Shown here piece after piece: positions 55,015 through 63,939 of a stretch of 64,000 bases of DNA. The notes beneath the pieces were generated by a model. It made no database searches, was not told the DNA's origin, and was given only the letters and a program-made list of their open reading frames with translations. How positions within the stretch are numbered: the stretch's first letter is position 1; every line of letters starts with the position of its first letter. The stretch covers positions 46,692 to 110,691 of the forward strand of contig JAUXVE010000090.1 in NCBI GenBank assembly GCA_030680415.1, read 5' to 3'. The position numbers and the translations under genes were made by a program. This DNA comes from Rubrivivax sp. Lineage in GTDB: Bacteria > Pseudomonadota > Gammaproteobacteria > Burkholderiales > Burkholderiaceae_C.

Positions 55015-56202
55015 TCAGTCGGCGTAGTGCATGAAGTCGGTCAGTGCCACCCAGCGGCCCTTGCGGATCTGCGCCACGAAGGTGCGTCGCGTGGCGAGGT
55101 GGTTGTCGGGCGAGAAGGAGATCGGCGCGGTGCCGAAGATGTTGCGATGGTCGCGGATCTGCTCCAGCCCGGCGATCAGGGTGTCGACGTTGAGGTCGCG
55201 ACCGGCGTTGTTGATCCCCATCACCGCGGTCATGATCACGTTGTAGCCCACCACGGACTCAACGTTGGCATCTTGGTTGAACTTCGCCTTGTAGCGCTGC
55301 ATCCACTCCAGCACCTTGGGCGAGGCCGTGTCGGCGTACGGGATCGGCGTCATCGCACCGGCGTACAGGCCCTCGACGAAGTCCTTGCCAAGTGCGGCGA
55401 CCACCGGCGCGTAGCCGGCCTGGCTGACGAGGAAGGCGGGATTCCAGTTCAGATTGCGCGCGGCCGTCATCGCACCCACCGTCTCGCGTACCACGCTACC
55501 CATCACGACGAGTTCAGCACCGTCGCTCTTCATGCGTGCGATCTGGCTCGAGAAGTCGGTCGCTCCGCGCTTGAAGCTGGTCACCGACACCGGCGCGAGA
55601 CCGCCCGCGGCCAACTGGTCCTGGGCCCCCTTGAGAATGTTGGCGCCGAACTCGTCGTCCTGGTACATGACGCCCACGCGCTTGTAGCCCTTGTTCGCGA
55701 GCAGGTACTTCAGGTTGGTGCGGATGTCGTCGTAATAGGGCGAGAAAAAGGCGAACTTGAGACGGTTGAAGGGGAGCGCGAACATCTCGGCCGGTGTGAT
55801 CGGGAACAGGTGTGGCAAGCCTCGCTCCAGCACCATCGGCATCGTCGCCGCCGAGGTCACCGTGCCCATCGAACCGACCATCGCGAAGATGCGGTCGCGG
55901 GTGAGGAGCTTTTGCGTCGCCAGCACGGCCTTCTTCGGGTCGTAGCCCATGTCCTCGATCACGAGGCGCAACTTGCGGCCGTGGATGCCGCCGCCGGCGT
56001 TGACTTCGTCGACCGCCATCTCCATGCCGTTCTTCACCGGCAGGCCCCAGAAGTTGATCGGTCCGCTGAGGTCCAGGTGCGTGCCGATGACGATCTCGGT
56101 GTCGGTGATGCCCTGCGTCTGGGACTGGGCCTGGGCCACTGGCGCGAATGCGAGCGCGGCAAAGGCGCATGCCGCCGCCTTCATGAGGTTCAAGAGTTTC
56201 AT
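55015..56202 (-). CDS. ABC transporter substrate-binding protein (branched-chain amino acid type)
   Basis: 395 residues. A cleavable signal peptide (KLLNLMKAAACAFAALAFA, cut after AQA) is followed by a type I periplasmic binding protein: ITDTEIVIGTHLDLSGP, GIHGRKLRLVIEDMGYDP, VGSMGTVTSAATMPM and DIRTNLKYLLANKG. Family members bind branched-chain amino acids, aromatic acids or other carboxylates. AAGGAG lies 7-9 bases before the ATG; an in-frame extension upstream lacks similarity. It is last in the livHMGF-ligase operon, 46 bases after ligase 3. Confidence 0.93.
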   Translation of the reverse strand: MKLLNLMKAAACAFAALAFAPVAQAQSQTQGITDTEIVIGTHLDLSGPINFWGLPVKNGMEMAVDEVNAGGGIHGRKLRLVIEDMGYDPKKAVLATQKLLTRDRIFAMVGSMGTVTSAATMPMVLERGLPHLFPITPAEMFALPFNRLKFAFFSPYYDDIRTNLKYLLANKGYKRVGVMYQDDEFGANILKGAQDQLAAGGLAPVSVTSFKRGATDFSSQIARMKSDGAELVVMGSVVRETVGAMTAARNLNWNPAFLVSQAGYAPVVAALGKDFVEGLYAGAMTPIPYADTASPKVLEWMQRYKAKFNQDANVESVVGYNVIMTAVMGINNAGRDLNVDTLIAGLEQIRDHRNIFGTAPISFSPDNHLATRRTFVAQIRKGRWVALTDFMHYAD

Positions 56203-56248
56203 TCGTATCTCTCCTTGCTTGGGTCGTTGACTGGGATTCCCGGTCTGG

Positions 56249-58147
56249 CTACGCAGTGGCACCGGGTTGCCGGCTGCCCGGATACATGTCGTCGATCAAC
56301 GCCCGGTAACGACGGTTGACGACGGCACGCTTGAGCTTGAGCGTCGGAGTGAACTCCTCGTCCTGCGTCGTCAGCTGGACGTCGATCAGGCGGAACGACT
56401 TGATCTGCTCGACGCGCGCGAATCGCGCGTTGACGGCCTCGACCTCGGCGCCGATCAGCGCCTGGATGTCTTCGTGCGCACACAGGCTGGGGTAGTTGGT
56501 GAACGGGATCGCCCGGTTCTGCGCGAACTTGGCCACGTTGTCGAAATCGATCATCAGCAGTGCGGTCAGGAAGGGGCGGGCGTCGCCGATCACCACCGCG
56601 TCGGCGATGTAGGGGCTGAACTTGAGTTCGTTTTCGATCTCGGACGGCGAGACGTTCTTGCCACCGGAGGTGATGATGATGTCCTTGAGCCGGTCCACCA
56701 CACGCAGGAAACCGTCGTCGTCGAGGGTGCCGACATCGCCCGTGTGCAGCCAGCCGTCGGGCACCGCCTCGGCGCTCTGCCCGGGCTTGTTCCAGTAGCC
56801 CTGGAAGACATGCGGGCCGCGCACGAGGATCTCGCCCGCCTCGCTCAGGCGCAGCTCGGTGCCGGGCAGCGCGACGCCCACCGTGCCGAGCCTGCGCACC
56901 CCCGGGGGGGGCAGCGATGCGACGCCCGAGGTCTCGGTCATTCCGTAGGCCTGCATCATGTCCATGCCGAGCGCCAGGTACCAGCGGATCAGCTCGGGCG
57001 CGATCGGCGCGGCGCCGGTGACCACGTAGCGTGTGCGCTCCATGCCGATGAGCTTGCGCGCGCGGTACAGCACGGTCAGGTCGGCGATGCGGTACACCAG
57101 CGCGAGCCACCAGGGCACGCGCGCGCCGGCTTCGCGGATCGCGACCACGCGCCGCGCGGCGGCCAGGGCGAGGCGAAACGCCATGCGCTCGAGCGGCGTG
57201 CCCTCCTGCACGGCGAGGGTCGCGCGCGAGTAGAACTTCTCCCAGATGCGCGGTACGCCGAAGAACACGGTGGGCGAGATCTCGCGGATGTTCTGCGGCA
57301 CCGTGTCCTGGCTCTCGGCGAAGTTGACCACGGCGCCGTTGAAGATCGGGCGCACCACGGCCAGCAGCCTCTCGGCGATGTGGCTCAGAGGCAGGTGCGA
57401 CAGCACCTCGTCGCTCGGCCCGAGCGGCATCACGACGTTGAGCGACGCGGCCTGGAATGCCAGGTTGGCGTGGCTGAGCATCGCGCCCTTGGGCGGCCCG
57501 GTCGTGCCCGAGGTGTAGATCAGGATCGCCGTGTCGTGCGGCGCAATCGCATCGATGCGCGCCTGCCACTGCGAGGCGATCGCTCCCAGCTGCGCCGCGC
57601 CCAGGGCAGCGAACTGGGCCAGGCTGATCACCATGGGATCGGCAAAGCCGCGCAGCCCCTCCATGTCGAAGACGACGATGCGCTGCAGCGCCGGCACCTG
57701 CTCGCGCACCTGCAACACCTTGTCAAGTTGCTCCTCGTTCTCGACGAAGACGACGCGCGCGCCGCTGTCGGCGAGCACGTAGGCCACCTGCTCGGGCGCG
57801 TTGGTGGTGTAGATGCCAACCGAGATGCCGCCCGCGGTGATGACGGCGAGGTCGGCGTAGAACCACTCGGGGCAGTTCTCGGCCAGGATGCAGGTGCGGT
57901 CCGACGGCGCGACACCTTCCTTGATGAGCGCCAGCGCAATCTGCCTGACCTGCGTGCCGTATTCGCGCCAGCTGATGGCGCGCCACAGGCCCCGTTGCTT
58001 GCGGCGCATCGCGACGCGCTCGCCGCGCAGCCTCACCGCCTCGACAAAGGCCGCCGCCAGTGTCGACGTCGGCGTCGGCACGACCTCCTGCCCTGCGCCG
58101 AGGTGCGCCCATTGCGCGTCGCCTGCGCCGTCCTGGGTCAGCGCCAC
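56249..58147 (-). CDS. AMP-forming long-chain-type acyl-CoA ligase 3
   Basis: 632 residues, the longest of the three ligases and similar to FadD15-type long-chain ligases. Motifs are ILIYTSGTTGPPKGAMLSH, FFGVPRIWEKFYSRAT, QAYGMTETSGVASLP, WLHTGDVGTLDDDGFL, DRLKDIIITSGGKNVSPSEIE and a C-terminal LTTQDEEFTPTLKLKR. It lies inside the importer operon between livF and the binding protein, so it probably activates the imported acid. The GTG at 58147 has GAGGA 6 bases upstream and overlaps livF by 10 bases; a TTG at 58165 is the alternative. Confidence 0.92.
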   Translation of the reverse strand: MALTQDGAGDAQWAHLGAGQEVVPTPTSTLAAAFVEAVRLRGERVAMRRKQRGLWRAISWREYGTQVRQIALALIKEGVAPSDRTCILAENCPEWFYADLAVITAGGISVGIYTTNAPEQVAYVLADSGARVVFVENEEQLDKVLQVREQVPALQRIVVFDMEGLRGFADPMVISLAQFAALGAAQLGAIASQWQARIDAIAPHDTAILIYTSGTTGPPKGAMLSHANLAFQAASLNVVMPLGPSDEVLSHLPLSHIAERLLAVVRPIFNGAVVNFAESQDTVPQNIREISPTVFFGVPRIWEKFYSRATLAVQEGTPLERMAFRLALAAARRVVAIREAGARVPWWLALVYRIADLTVLYRARKLIGMERTRYVVTGAAPIAPELIRWYLALGMDMMQAYGMTETSGVASLPPPGVRRLGTVGVALPGTELRLSEAGEILVRGPHVFQGYWNKPGQSAEAVPDGWLHTGDVGTLDDDGFLRVVDRLKDIIITSGGKNVSPSEIENELKFSPYIADAVVIGDARPFLTALLMIDFDNVAKFAQNRAIPFTNYPSLCAHEDIQALIGAEVEAVNARFARVEQIKSFRLIDVQLTTQDEEFTPTLKLKRAVVNRRYRALIDDMYPGSRQPGATA

Positions 58148-58911
58148 AGCTTCTTCCTCTTCCAACGGTGCGCACCACGCGCGCCCTGTTCCTTCACGCC
58201 AAGGTAGAACTCACGGATGTCGGCCTTGTTGGCGAGATCGCACGCGCGCCCTTCCATGACGATGCGACCGACCTCCATTACGTACCCGTAGTCGGCCAAC
58301 TCGAGCGCTTTGTTCGCGTTCTGCTCGACGAGCAGGATCGTCATGCCGGCCTCGACATTGACACGCCTGACGATGGCGAAGATCTCACCCACCAGCCGCG
58401 GCGACAGCCCCAGCGACGGCTCGTCCAGGAGCAGCAGTCTGGGCCTGGCCATCAGCGCACGCGCGATCGCGAGCATCTGCTGCTCGCCGCCCGACAGGCT
58501 CAGAGCGGGTTGTTCCCGCCGCTCGCGCAGGATGGGGAAGTAGTCACACATGCGCTCCATATCGACGCGCACCGCGTCGCGGTCGCGGCGCGCGAAGGCG
58601 CCCATGAGGAGGTTTTCGCGCACGCTCAGGAAGGGAAACACCTCCCGCCCCTCGGGCACGTGCGACAGGCCCAGGCCCACTGTCGCGTTCGGTTCGCGTC
58701 CGATCAGGTCGTGGCCGGCGAAGCGGATCGTTCCCTTCTGCGGTTCGACGAAGCCCGAGATCGACTTCAGCACGGTGGACTTGCCGGCACCGTTGGAGCC
58801 CAGTAGCGTGACGATGCTCGACTCGGGCACGTCCATGCTGACTCCCTGGATGGCGAGCACGGGCCCGTAGTAAGTCTCGACGTTGCGCAACGACAGCAGC
58901 GGCTCGGTCAT
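58138..58911 (-). CDS. livF: ABC transporter ATP-binding protein LivF-like
   Basis: 257 residues. Walker A GSNGAGKS near residue 40, signature LSGGEQQMLAIARAL, Walker B LLLLDEPSLGLSP and the switch His region LLVEQNANKAL. The LivF group energises import of branched-chain amino acids or related carboxylates, paired with LivG. About 15 extra basic residues extend the C-terminus and overlap the following ligase gene. One base separates its start from the livG stop. Confidence 0.93.
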   Translation of the reverse strand: MTEPLLSLRNVETYYGPVLAIQGVSMDVPESSIVTLLGSNGAGKSTVLKSISGFVEPQKGTIRFAGHDLIGREPNATVGLGLSHVPEGREVFPFLSVRENLLMGAFARRDRDAVRVDMERMCDYFPILRERREQPALSLSGGEQQMLAIARALMARPRLLLLDEPSLGLSPRLVGEIFAIVRRVNVEAGMTILLVEQNANKALELADYGYVMEVGRIVMEGRACDLANKADIREFYLGVKEQGARGAHRWKRKKLWR

Positions 58912-58912
58912 G

Positions 58913-59671
58913 TCATGCCCCGAGGTAGGCCTCGATCACCCGCGCGTCGTTCATGATCTCCGCGGCGCTGCCGATGGCGAGCACTGCGCCGCGCTCGAGC
59001 GCCATGACACGATCGGAAACGAGGTTGACCAAGCCCATGTCGTGTTCGATCATCAGCACCGTGATCCCGAGGTCGTCGCGAATGTCGCGTATCCAGTACG
59101 ACATGTCTTCGGTCTCCTCGGCGTTCAGGCCCGACGAGGGTTCGTCGAGCAGGATCAGGCGCGGGTGTGCGGCCAGCGCGCGGCCGAGTTCGACGACCTT
59201 GCGGATGCCGTAGGCCAGCGCGCCCACCGAGGCATCCCGGTAGGCCTCGAGGTCGAGCAAGTCGATGATTGCCTCGACCCGGTCGCGGTGCTCGATCTCG
59301 GCGCGCAAGTTGGCCGGCGTGAACAGCAGTTGCGACAGCAGCCCCGGCCCGCCGCGGCTGTGGCGTCCGACCAGCAGGTTGCTCAGCACGGTGGCGTTCT
59401 CGAACAGCTCTATATTCTGGAAGGTGCGCGCGATGCCCAGCGCCGCGATGCGATGCGGCGCGATGCGGGTGATGTCACTGCCCGCAAAGCCGATGCGGCC
59501 GCTGTCGGCGTCGTAGATGCGGCTGACGAGGTTGAACAGCGTCGTCTTGCCGGCGCCGTTGGGGCCGATGATCGAGAAGATCTCGCCCTCCTCGACGTCC
59601 AGGCTTACGTCGCGTACGGCCTGGATGCCGCCGAAGCTGCGCTCGAGATGGCGGATCTCGAACAGGCTCAT
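58913..59671 (-). CDS. livG: ABC transporter ATP-binding protein LivG-like
   Basis: 252 residues. Walker A GPNGAGKT near residue 38, followed by ITRIAPHRIAALGIARTFQNIELF typical of LivG (in two parts), signature region ALAYGIRKVVELGRALA (degenerate LSGGQ, as often in LivG), Walker B LILLDEPSSGLNAEE and LMIEHDMGLVN. It forms the second ATPase of the importer. Its ATG overlaps the livM stop as ATGA. Confidence 0.93.
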   Translation of the reverse strand: MSLFEIRHLERSFGGIQAVRDVSLDVEEGEIFSIIGPNGAGKTTLFNLVSRIYDADSGRIGFAGSDITRIAPHRIAALGIARTFQNIELFENATVLSNLLVGRHSRGGPGLLSQLLFTPANLRAEIEHRDRVEAIIDLLDLEAYRDASVGALAYGIRKVVELGRALAAHPRLILLDEPSSGLNAEETEDMSYWIRDIRDDLGITVLMIEHDMGLVNLVSDRVMALERGAVLAIGSAAEIMNDARVIEAYLGA

Positions 59672-60744
59672 CGCAGGCGCTCCGACTTCTGGTATTGACG
59701 CTGGCGCCGGAAGGTGGCCCTGCGGTAGAAGGGGAAGGTGTCCAGATACAGCTTGATCTTGACCCAGCGTCCGTACAGCCCGCGCGGCTCGAACAGCATG
59801 AACAGCACCATCAGCAGGCCGTAGACGCCGGCGTCAAGCCCGATCTGAAACTTCGAACTCACCGCCAGCACATCGCGCAGCACCATGATCGCCTGCGGCA
59901 GCATGACGATGAAGGCGGCGCCGAGCACCGCGCCATGCAAGGAACCCAGGCCACCGACCACGACCAGCACCAGCAGCTCCACCGACATCAGGATCGTGAA
60001 CTGGTCGGGCGTGATGAACTGGATCTTGTGTGCGTACAGCGCGCCTGCGACCCCGGTCAGTGCCGCGCTGGCGGTGAGCACGATCGACTTGTACAGTGCC
60101 AAGTGCACGCCCATGCTCTGGGCCGAGATCTCGCTGTCGCGAATCGCCGTCAGCGCGCGACCGGTGCGCGAACGCAGCAGGTTCAGCGCCCCCAGCAGCA
60201 CCGCCACGAGCAGGCCGACGGCGAGGTAGTAGAACTTCCACTCCGCATCGATCGTGAGCGGGCCGAGCGCGATGCGCCCGACCGCGAGCCCCGAGCTGCC
60301 CCCCGTGAGCCCCTCCCAGCGCGTGAGCACCTCCTCCACGATGAAGGCGAAGGCAAGCGTCGCGATGGCCAGGTACAGACCAGCCAGGCGTGCGGTCAGC
60401 AGTGCCAGCAGCAGGCCCAGCGCGCCCGCCACTGCGCCCGCGATGGGCAGCGTGAGCGCGAACGGCAGCCCTTTGGCGCGCAGGATCGCCTCGGTGTAAG
60501 CGCCGGCGGCCACGAAGGCCGCGTGGCCGAGAGAAATCTGCCCTGCGTAGCCGACGAGCAGCATCATGCCGACCCCGGCGATGGCATAGATCGCGAGCAC
60601 GCTCAACTGGGACAGCAGGTACTCGCTGGCCAGCGCCGGCGCGGCAAGCACTGCCAGCGCCAGCAGCCCGTACCAGATCCCATCCGCACCATGCCGCACG
60701 AGACGGATGTCCTGGAGGTAGCTGGTCGTCATCGGCACGTGCAT
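59668..60744 (-). CDS. livM: ABC transporter permease LivM-like
   Basis: 358 residues with about nine to ten membrane helices. GVGMMLLVGYAGQISLGHAAFVAAGAY (in parts) and the EAA-like cytoplasmic loop GRALTAIRDSEISAQSMG mark the LivM family. A basic C-terminal tail of about 35 residues extends into the cytoplasm. It pairs with LivH as the inner-membrane channel. Four bases lie between the livH stop and this start. Confidence 0.93.
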   Translation of the reverse strand: MHVPMTTSYLQDIRLVRHGADGIWYGLLALAVLAAPALASEYLLSQLSVLAIYAIAGVGMMLLVGYAGQISLGHAAFVAAGAYTEAILRAKGLPFALTLPIAGAVAGALGLLLALLTARLAGLYLAIATLAFAFIVEEVLTRWEGLTGGSSGLAVGRIALGPLTIDAEWKFYYLAVGLLVAVLLGALNLLRSRTGRALTAIRDSEISAQSMGVHLALYKSIVLTASAALTGVAGALYAHKIQFITPDQFTILMSVELLVLVVVGGLGSLHGAVLGAAFIVMLPQAIMVLRDVLAVSSKFQIGLDAGVYGLLMVLFMLFEPRGLYGRWVKIKLYLDTFPFYRRATFRRQRQYQKSERLR

Positions 60745-60748
60745 GGCT

Positions 60749-61636
60749 TCAGACCTTCTTGGCGGCGGTTTGCGCGAACAGCCCCTGCGGGCGCAGCGCC
60801 AGGACGACGAGCAGCAGGACGTAGGCGGCGACGTCCTTGAAGCCTTCGGGGAGATAGAACCCGGCCAGCGCCTCGACGATGCCGATGATCAGGCCGCCAA
60901 CGATGGCACCCGGAATCGAGCCGAAGCCGCCCAGCACCGCAGCCGGGAACGCCTTCAGGCCGATGAAACCCATGTTCACGTGGACGAAGGTGATCGGCGC
61001 CAGCAGCACGCCCACCAGCGCCGCCATCGCCGCGCTGATGGCCCAGGTCAGCGACAGGATTGACTTGACCGGGATGCCGACGTGATAGGCGGCCAGCTGG
61101 CTCTGCGAGGTTGCCTGCATCGCGATGCCCAGCCTCGTGTGGCGAAAGAACAGGTACAGCGCCAGGATCAGGACCAGCGTGGCGGCGATGATCGCCAGCA
61201 GCTCGTTGCCGATTGCGACGCCACCCAGCGCGCTCGCGGTTCCCGAATAGGGCGCGCTGATGCTGTAGGTTTCGCTGCCCCAGCCGGGCAGCGCGATGAC
61301 GACGCTGCGGATCACGAACCCGATGCCGATGGTGATGATGACGATCGCGAACACGGGCTGCCCGACCATCGGACGCAGCACGATGCGGTCCAGGGCGGCG
61401 CCGATGAGCGCCATGCAGGCCATCGCCAGCACGAGCCCAAGCAGGAAGGGCATGCCCGCGATGCCGATGAAGGTGAACCCGAGAAAGGCGCCGAGCATCA
61501 TCAGGTCGCCCTGCGCGAAGTTCACGATCTCGCTTGCCTTGTAGATGAGCACGAAGCCGAGCGCGACGATGGCGTAGATGCAGCCGATCGCCGTGCCGCT
61601 GATGACCATCTGGACGAATTCGCTCAGCCCCTGCAT
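60749..61636 (-). CDS. livH: ABC transporter permease LivH-like
   Basis: 295 residues, about eight membrane helices. Signatures are GCIYAIVALGFVLIYKASEIVNFAQGDLMMLGAF (start of family, in parts), the EAA-like loop RLGIAMQATSQSQLAAYHVG, and AAVLGGFGSIPGAIVGGLIIG. The start at MQGLSEFVQMV is the family start; the frame is open upstream without similarity. It is first in the operon livH-livM-livG-livF-ligase 3-binding protein. A palindrome carrying the TTGATTATC half-site lies about 135 bases upstream. Confidence 0.93.
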   Translation of the reverse strand: MQGLSEFVQMVISGTAIGCIYAIVALGFVLIYKASEIVNFAQGDLMMLGAFLGFTFIGIAGMPFLLGLVLAMACMALIGAALDRIVLRPMVGQPVFAIVIITIGIGFVIRSVVIALPGWGSETYSISAPYSGTASALGGVAIGNELLAIIAATLVLILALYLFFRHTRLGIAMQATSQSQLAAYHVGIPVKSILSLTWAISAAMAALVGVLLAPITFVHVNMGFIGLKAFPAAVLGGFGSIPGAIVGGLIIGIVEALAGFYLPEGFKDVAAYVLLLVVLALRPQGLFAQTAAKKV

Positions 61637-61769
61637 GTCTGCGCCCTGCACTCCCGTTGGACCGGTCCCGAAGTCGCCGGCAGACCAGTTGCGGCGCCGC
61701 GCGGGAACTGCGCGATCGCGACCACGATGTCCAGCCGACACCTCTCTTTGCTCCCGGCTGCGAGATTAA

Positions 61770-61792
61770 TGGATTATCGCTCGATAATCAAA
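61770..61792. promoter_or_regulatory. Second palindrome with the TTGATTATC half-site
   Basis: GATTATCG (61772-61779), two bases, CGATAATC (61782-61789) is a perfect inverted repeat, extended on the minus strand as TTGATTATCG. It stands between divergent livH and the MDR oxidoreductase gene. GATAAT here can serve as a -10 box on either strand. It shares the half-site with the palindrome at 50804-50850, which supports one repressor for both regions. Confidence 0.65.
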
Positions 61793-61845
61793 TACCATTC
61801 AGCAATCGCGGGCGGCGGCGCTGACGCCGCTGCGCCGGATGCACC

Positions 61846-62907
61846 ATGCAAGACGAAGACGACATGTCGCTACCGCAGAGCATGCAGGCCCTGGTGCTGC
61901 GTTGCGAAGGCTTCGCGGAGACAGCGAGCGGTCTGGCCGTCGCCGATCTCGGCGCGCTGATCGCGCTCGCGCGGATCGCGGTTCCGACTCCCGGCCCCGG
62001 CCAGGTGCTGGTCCGGGTCGCGTTGGCGCCGGTCAACCCGTCGGATCTGCACTTCCTCAAGGGCGAGTACGGGCAGCCACGCCGGCGCGGCACGCCGGCC
62101 GGCTTCGAGGGCACCGGGACCGTGGTCGCCGCGGCCAACGGGCAGGCTGCGGCTTTGATCGGGCGCCGCGTCAGTTTCCTGGCGAGCGCATCGGGTTCCT
62201 GGGCTGAGTTCGCGCTCACCGATGCCGCCGCCTGCGTCGAGGTGGATGCCGGCGTGCGCGACGACGATGCGGCGGCGCTGCTCGTCAACCCGCTGACCGC
62301 GGTGGCGATGATCGCGCTCGTCGCCGCGGCCGGCGCGCGTGCGGTCGTTCTGACCGCTGCCGGCTCGCAGTTGGGGCGGATGCTGATCGACCTGGCGCGC
62401 GAGCAGGGCATCGCGCCCGTCGCCGTCGTGCGTAGGGCCCGCGACGAGGCGGCACTGCGTGCCCAGGGCGCGGCCGCGGTCCTGGTCAGCGGCGATCCCG
62501 ATTTCGCGGCCCGGACCGACGCCGTGCTGCGCGCCGAGCGGCCACGCGTGCTACTCGACGCGGTGGGCGATCAGACCGCGGCCGACATCTTCCTGGCCAT
62601 GCCGGCGCACAGCCGCTGGATCTCGTACGGCATGCTTTCGGCGACCGGGCCGTGCCTGGCACAGATGGGGCAGTTCGTCTTCTCCAACAAGCGCATCGAA
62701 GGCTTCTGGCTCAGTCGCTGGCTGCACGCGGTGGCGGGCCCTGCACGCGCGGCGGCCGCCGAGGAGGTGCAGCGGCACTTCCTGAACGGCGCCTGGCACA
62801 CGCAGGTCGGCGCGCGGATCAGGTTGGACGACGCGTTGCTCGATCTGCCGGACGCGCTGGAACGGCCCGGAAAGGTGATGCTCGTCCCCGGTGCGGATGC
62901 CGCGTAG
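61846..62907 (+). CDS. MDR-family NAD(P)H-dependent oxidoreductase (quinone oxidoreductase/enoyl reductase-like)
   Basis: 353 residues. A GroES-like domain (VRVALAPVNPSDLHFLKGEYG, GFEGTGTVV) lacks the zinc ligands of alcohol dehydrogenases. The Rossmann domain has VLTAAGSQLGRMLIDLA, then VVRRARDEAALRAQGA, and VLLDAVGDQTA. This zinc-free subgroup reduces quinones or alpha-beta unsaturated carbonyls, including 2-enoyl thioesters. It is divergent from livH behind the second palindrome and is probably a member of the regulon. An ATG six codons in is an alternative start. Confidence 0.85.
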   Translation: MQDEDDMSLPQSMQALVLRCEGFAETASGLAVADLGALIALARIAVPTPGPGQVLVRVALAPVNPSDLHFLKGEYGQPRRRGTPAGFEGTGTVVAAANGQAAALIGRRVSFLASASGSWAEFALTDAAACVEVDAGVRDDDAAALLVNPLTAVAMIALVAAAGARAVVLTAAGSQLGRMLIDLAREQGIAPVAVVRRARDEAALRAQGAAAVLVSGDPDFAARTDAVLRAERPRVLLDAVGDQTAADIFLAMPAHSRWISYGMLSATGPCLAQMGQFVFSNKRIEGFWLSRWLHAVAGPARAAAAEEVQRHFLNGAWHTQVGARIRLDDALLDLPDALERPGKVMLVPGADAA

Positions 62908-62943
62908 CAGTGTCGATCGCGCACTTGCCCGGCCGCGCGGCGC

Positions 62944-63939
62944 TCACGCTCCCGCCGGACGATCCGGGTCGATGAAGGCGCCGCGTCGGGCGAGATCGCC
63001 GACTGCCGCCGGTCCGAGGCCTAGCACGCGCCCGAGGACGACGCGGCCGTGCTGCCCGAGGGTGGGCACGCGCGCCCGATCGGGTGCGGGCGCAGCCGAC
63101 ATGCGCCAGGGTGGGCGGGTGACCAAGAATGCGCCGGCTGCGTCCTCGGCTACTGCCGTCACGCTGCGGTGGCGGCTTTGGGCGCTGTCCATCGCCTCGG
63201 CGACGGTGCGGTAGCACGAGCAAGGGCAGCCGGCTGCGGTGATGACGCGCTCGCACTCCTCGGCCGTGCGATCGGCGGCCCAGACACCCAGGAGTTCCAT
63301 CAGCTCCTCCCAGTGCGCCTTGCGTGCGCCGAAGTCGGCGAACCGGGCATCGGTCTTCCAGTGTGGGTGCCCGGTGGCATCGGCGAGCGCCTCGAAATTG
63401 CTCTGCGTGATCGGCATCGCGATGACATAGCCGTCGCGCGCACGCGTCGGCGCGTACTGCATCGTCGGTTCGCGCACCGTGAACTGGGCCGCCTGGACCT
63501 CGAACGACATCATGCCGAGCATGGTGTCGAGCAGGGCGAGGTCGATCAACTGCCCGGCACCGGTGCGCTGACGCTGCAGCAGCGCCGCCTCGATGGCGGC
63601 GAGCGCGGCCATGCCGCCCAGATAGTCGGCAACGAACAGGGCGCTGCGCGCAGGCACTTGCGCACCGCGCTGAACGTGCAGGTTAGTGAGGTCGTATCCG
63701 CTCGCGGCGTGGACGATCGGCGCAAAGGCCGCGCGCCCGGCATCAGGGCCGCTCTGGCCGTAGCCCGAGATCGCGCAGTACACCAGCCCGGGATGCAAGG
63801 GCTTGAGGCGGGTGTAGTCCAGACCGAGGCGCGCCATCACCCCGGGGCGGTAGTTCTCGACTAGCCCGAGTTTGTCACCTGCCTCCACCAACCCCAATGA
63901 AATCAACAACTTAGAGCGGAGTTTTGGCGCGTATGGCAC
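62944..63939 (-). pseudogene. CaiB/BaiF CoA-transferase, 5' end replaced
   Basis: Similarity to class III CoA-transferases starts at LVENYRPGVMARLGLDY (about 63865) and runs to the normal C-terminus, about 305 of some 390 residues; SGYGQSGP, DLALLDTMLGMM and the PTLGQH tail are clear. About 80 N-terminal residues are missing, including the first part of the CoA-binding fold. The frame stays open 25 codons further to a GTG, but that part (KLRSKLLISLGLVEAG) comes from a different, more AT-rich sequence containing a tRNA-3'-end-like motif. The protein is unlikely to be active. It could have transferred CoA to the pathway substrate. Confidence 0.75.
63881..63912 (+). other. tRNA 3'-end-like sequence, possible integration site
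   Basis: GCCTCCACCA (63881-63890) is what the acceptor 3' strand of a tRNA plus CCA looks like; it is followed by ACCCCAATGAAATCAACAAC, noticeably richer in A/T than the rest of the window. The similarity of the CaiB gene stops just before it. Integrative elements often leave such tRNA ends at their borders. The T-arm upstream of GCCTCCACCA is not recognisable, so this is not a tRNA gene. Confidence 0.4.
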
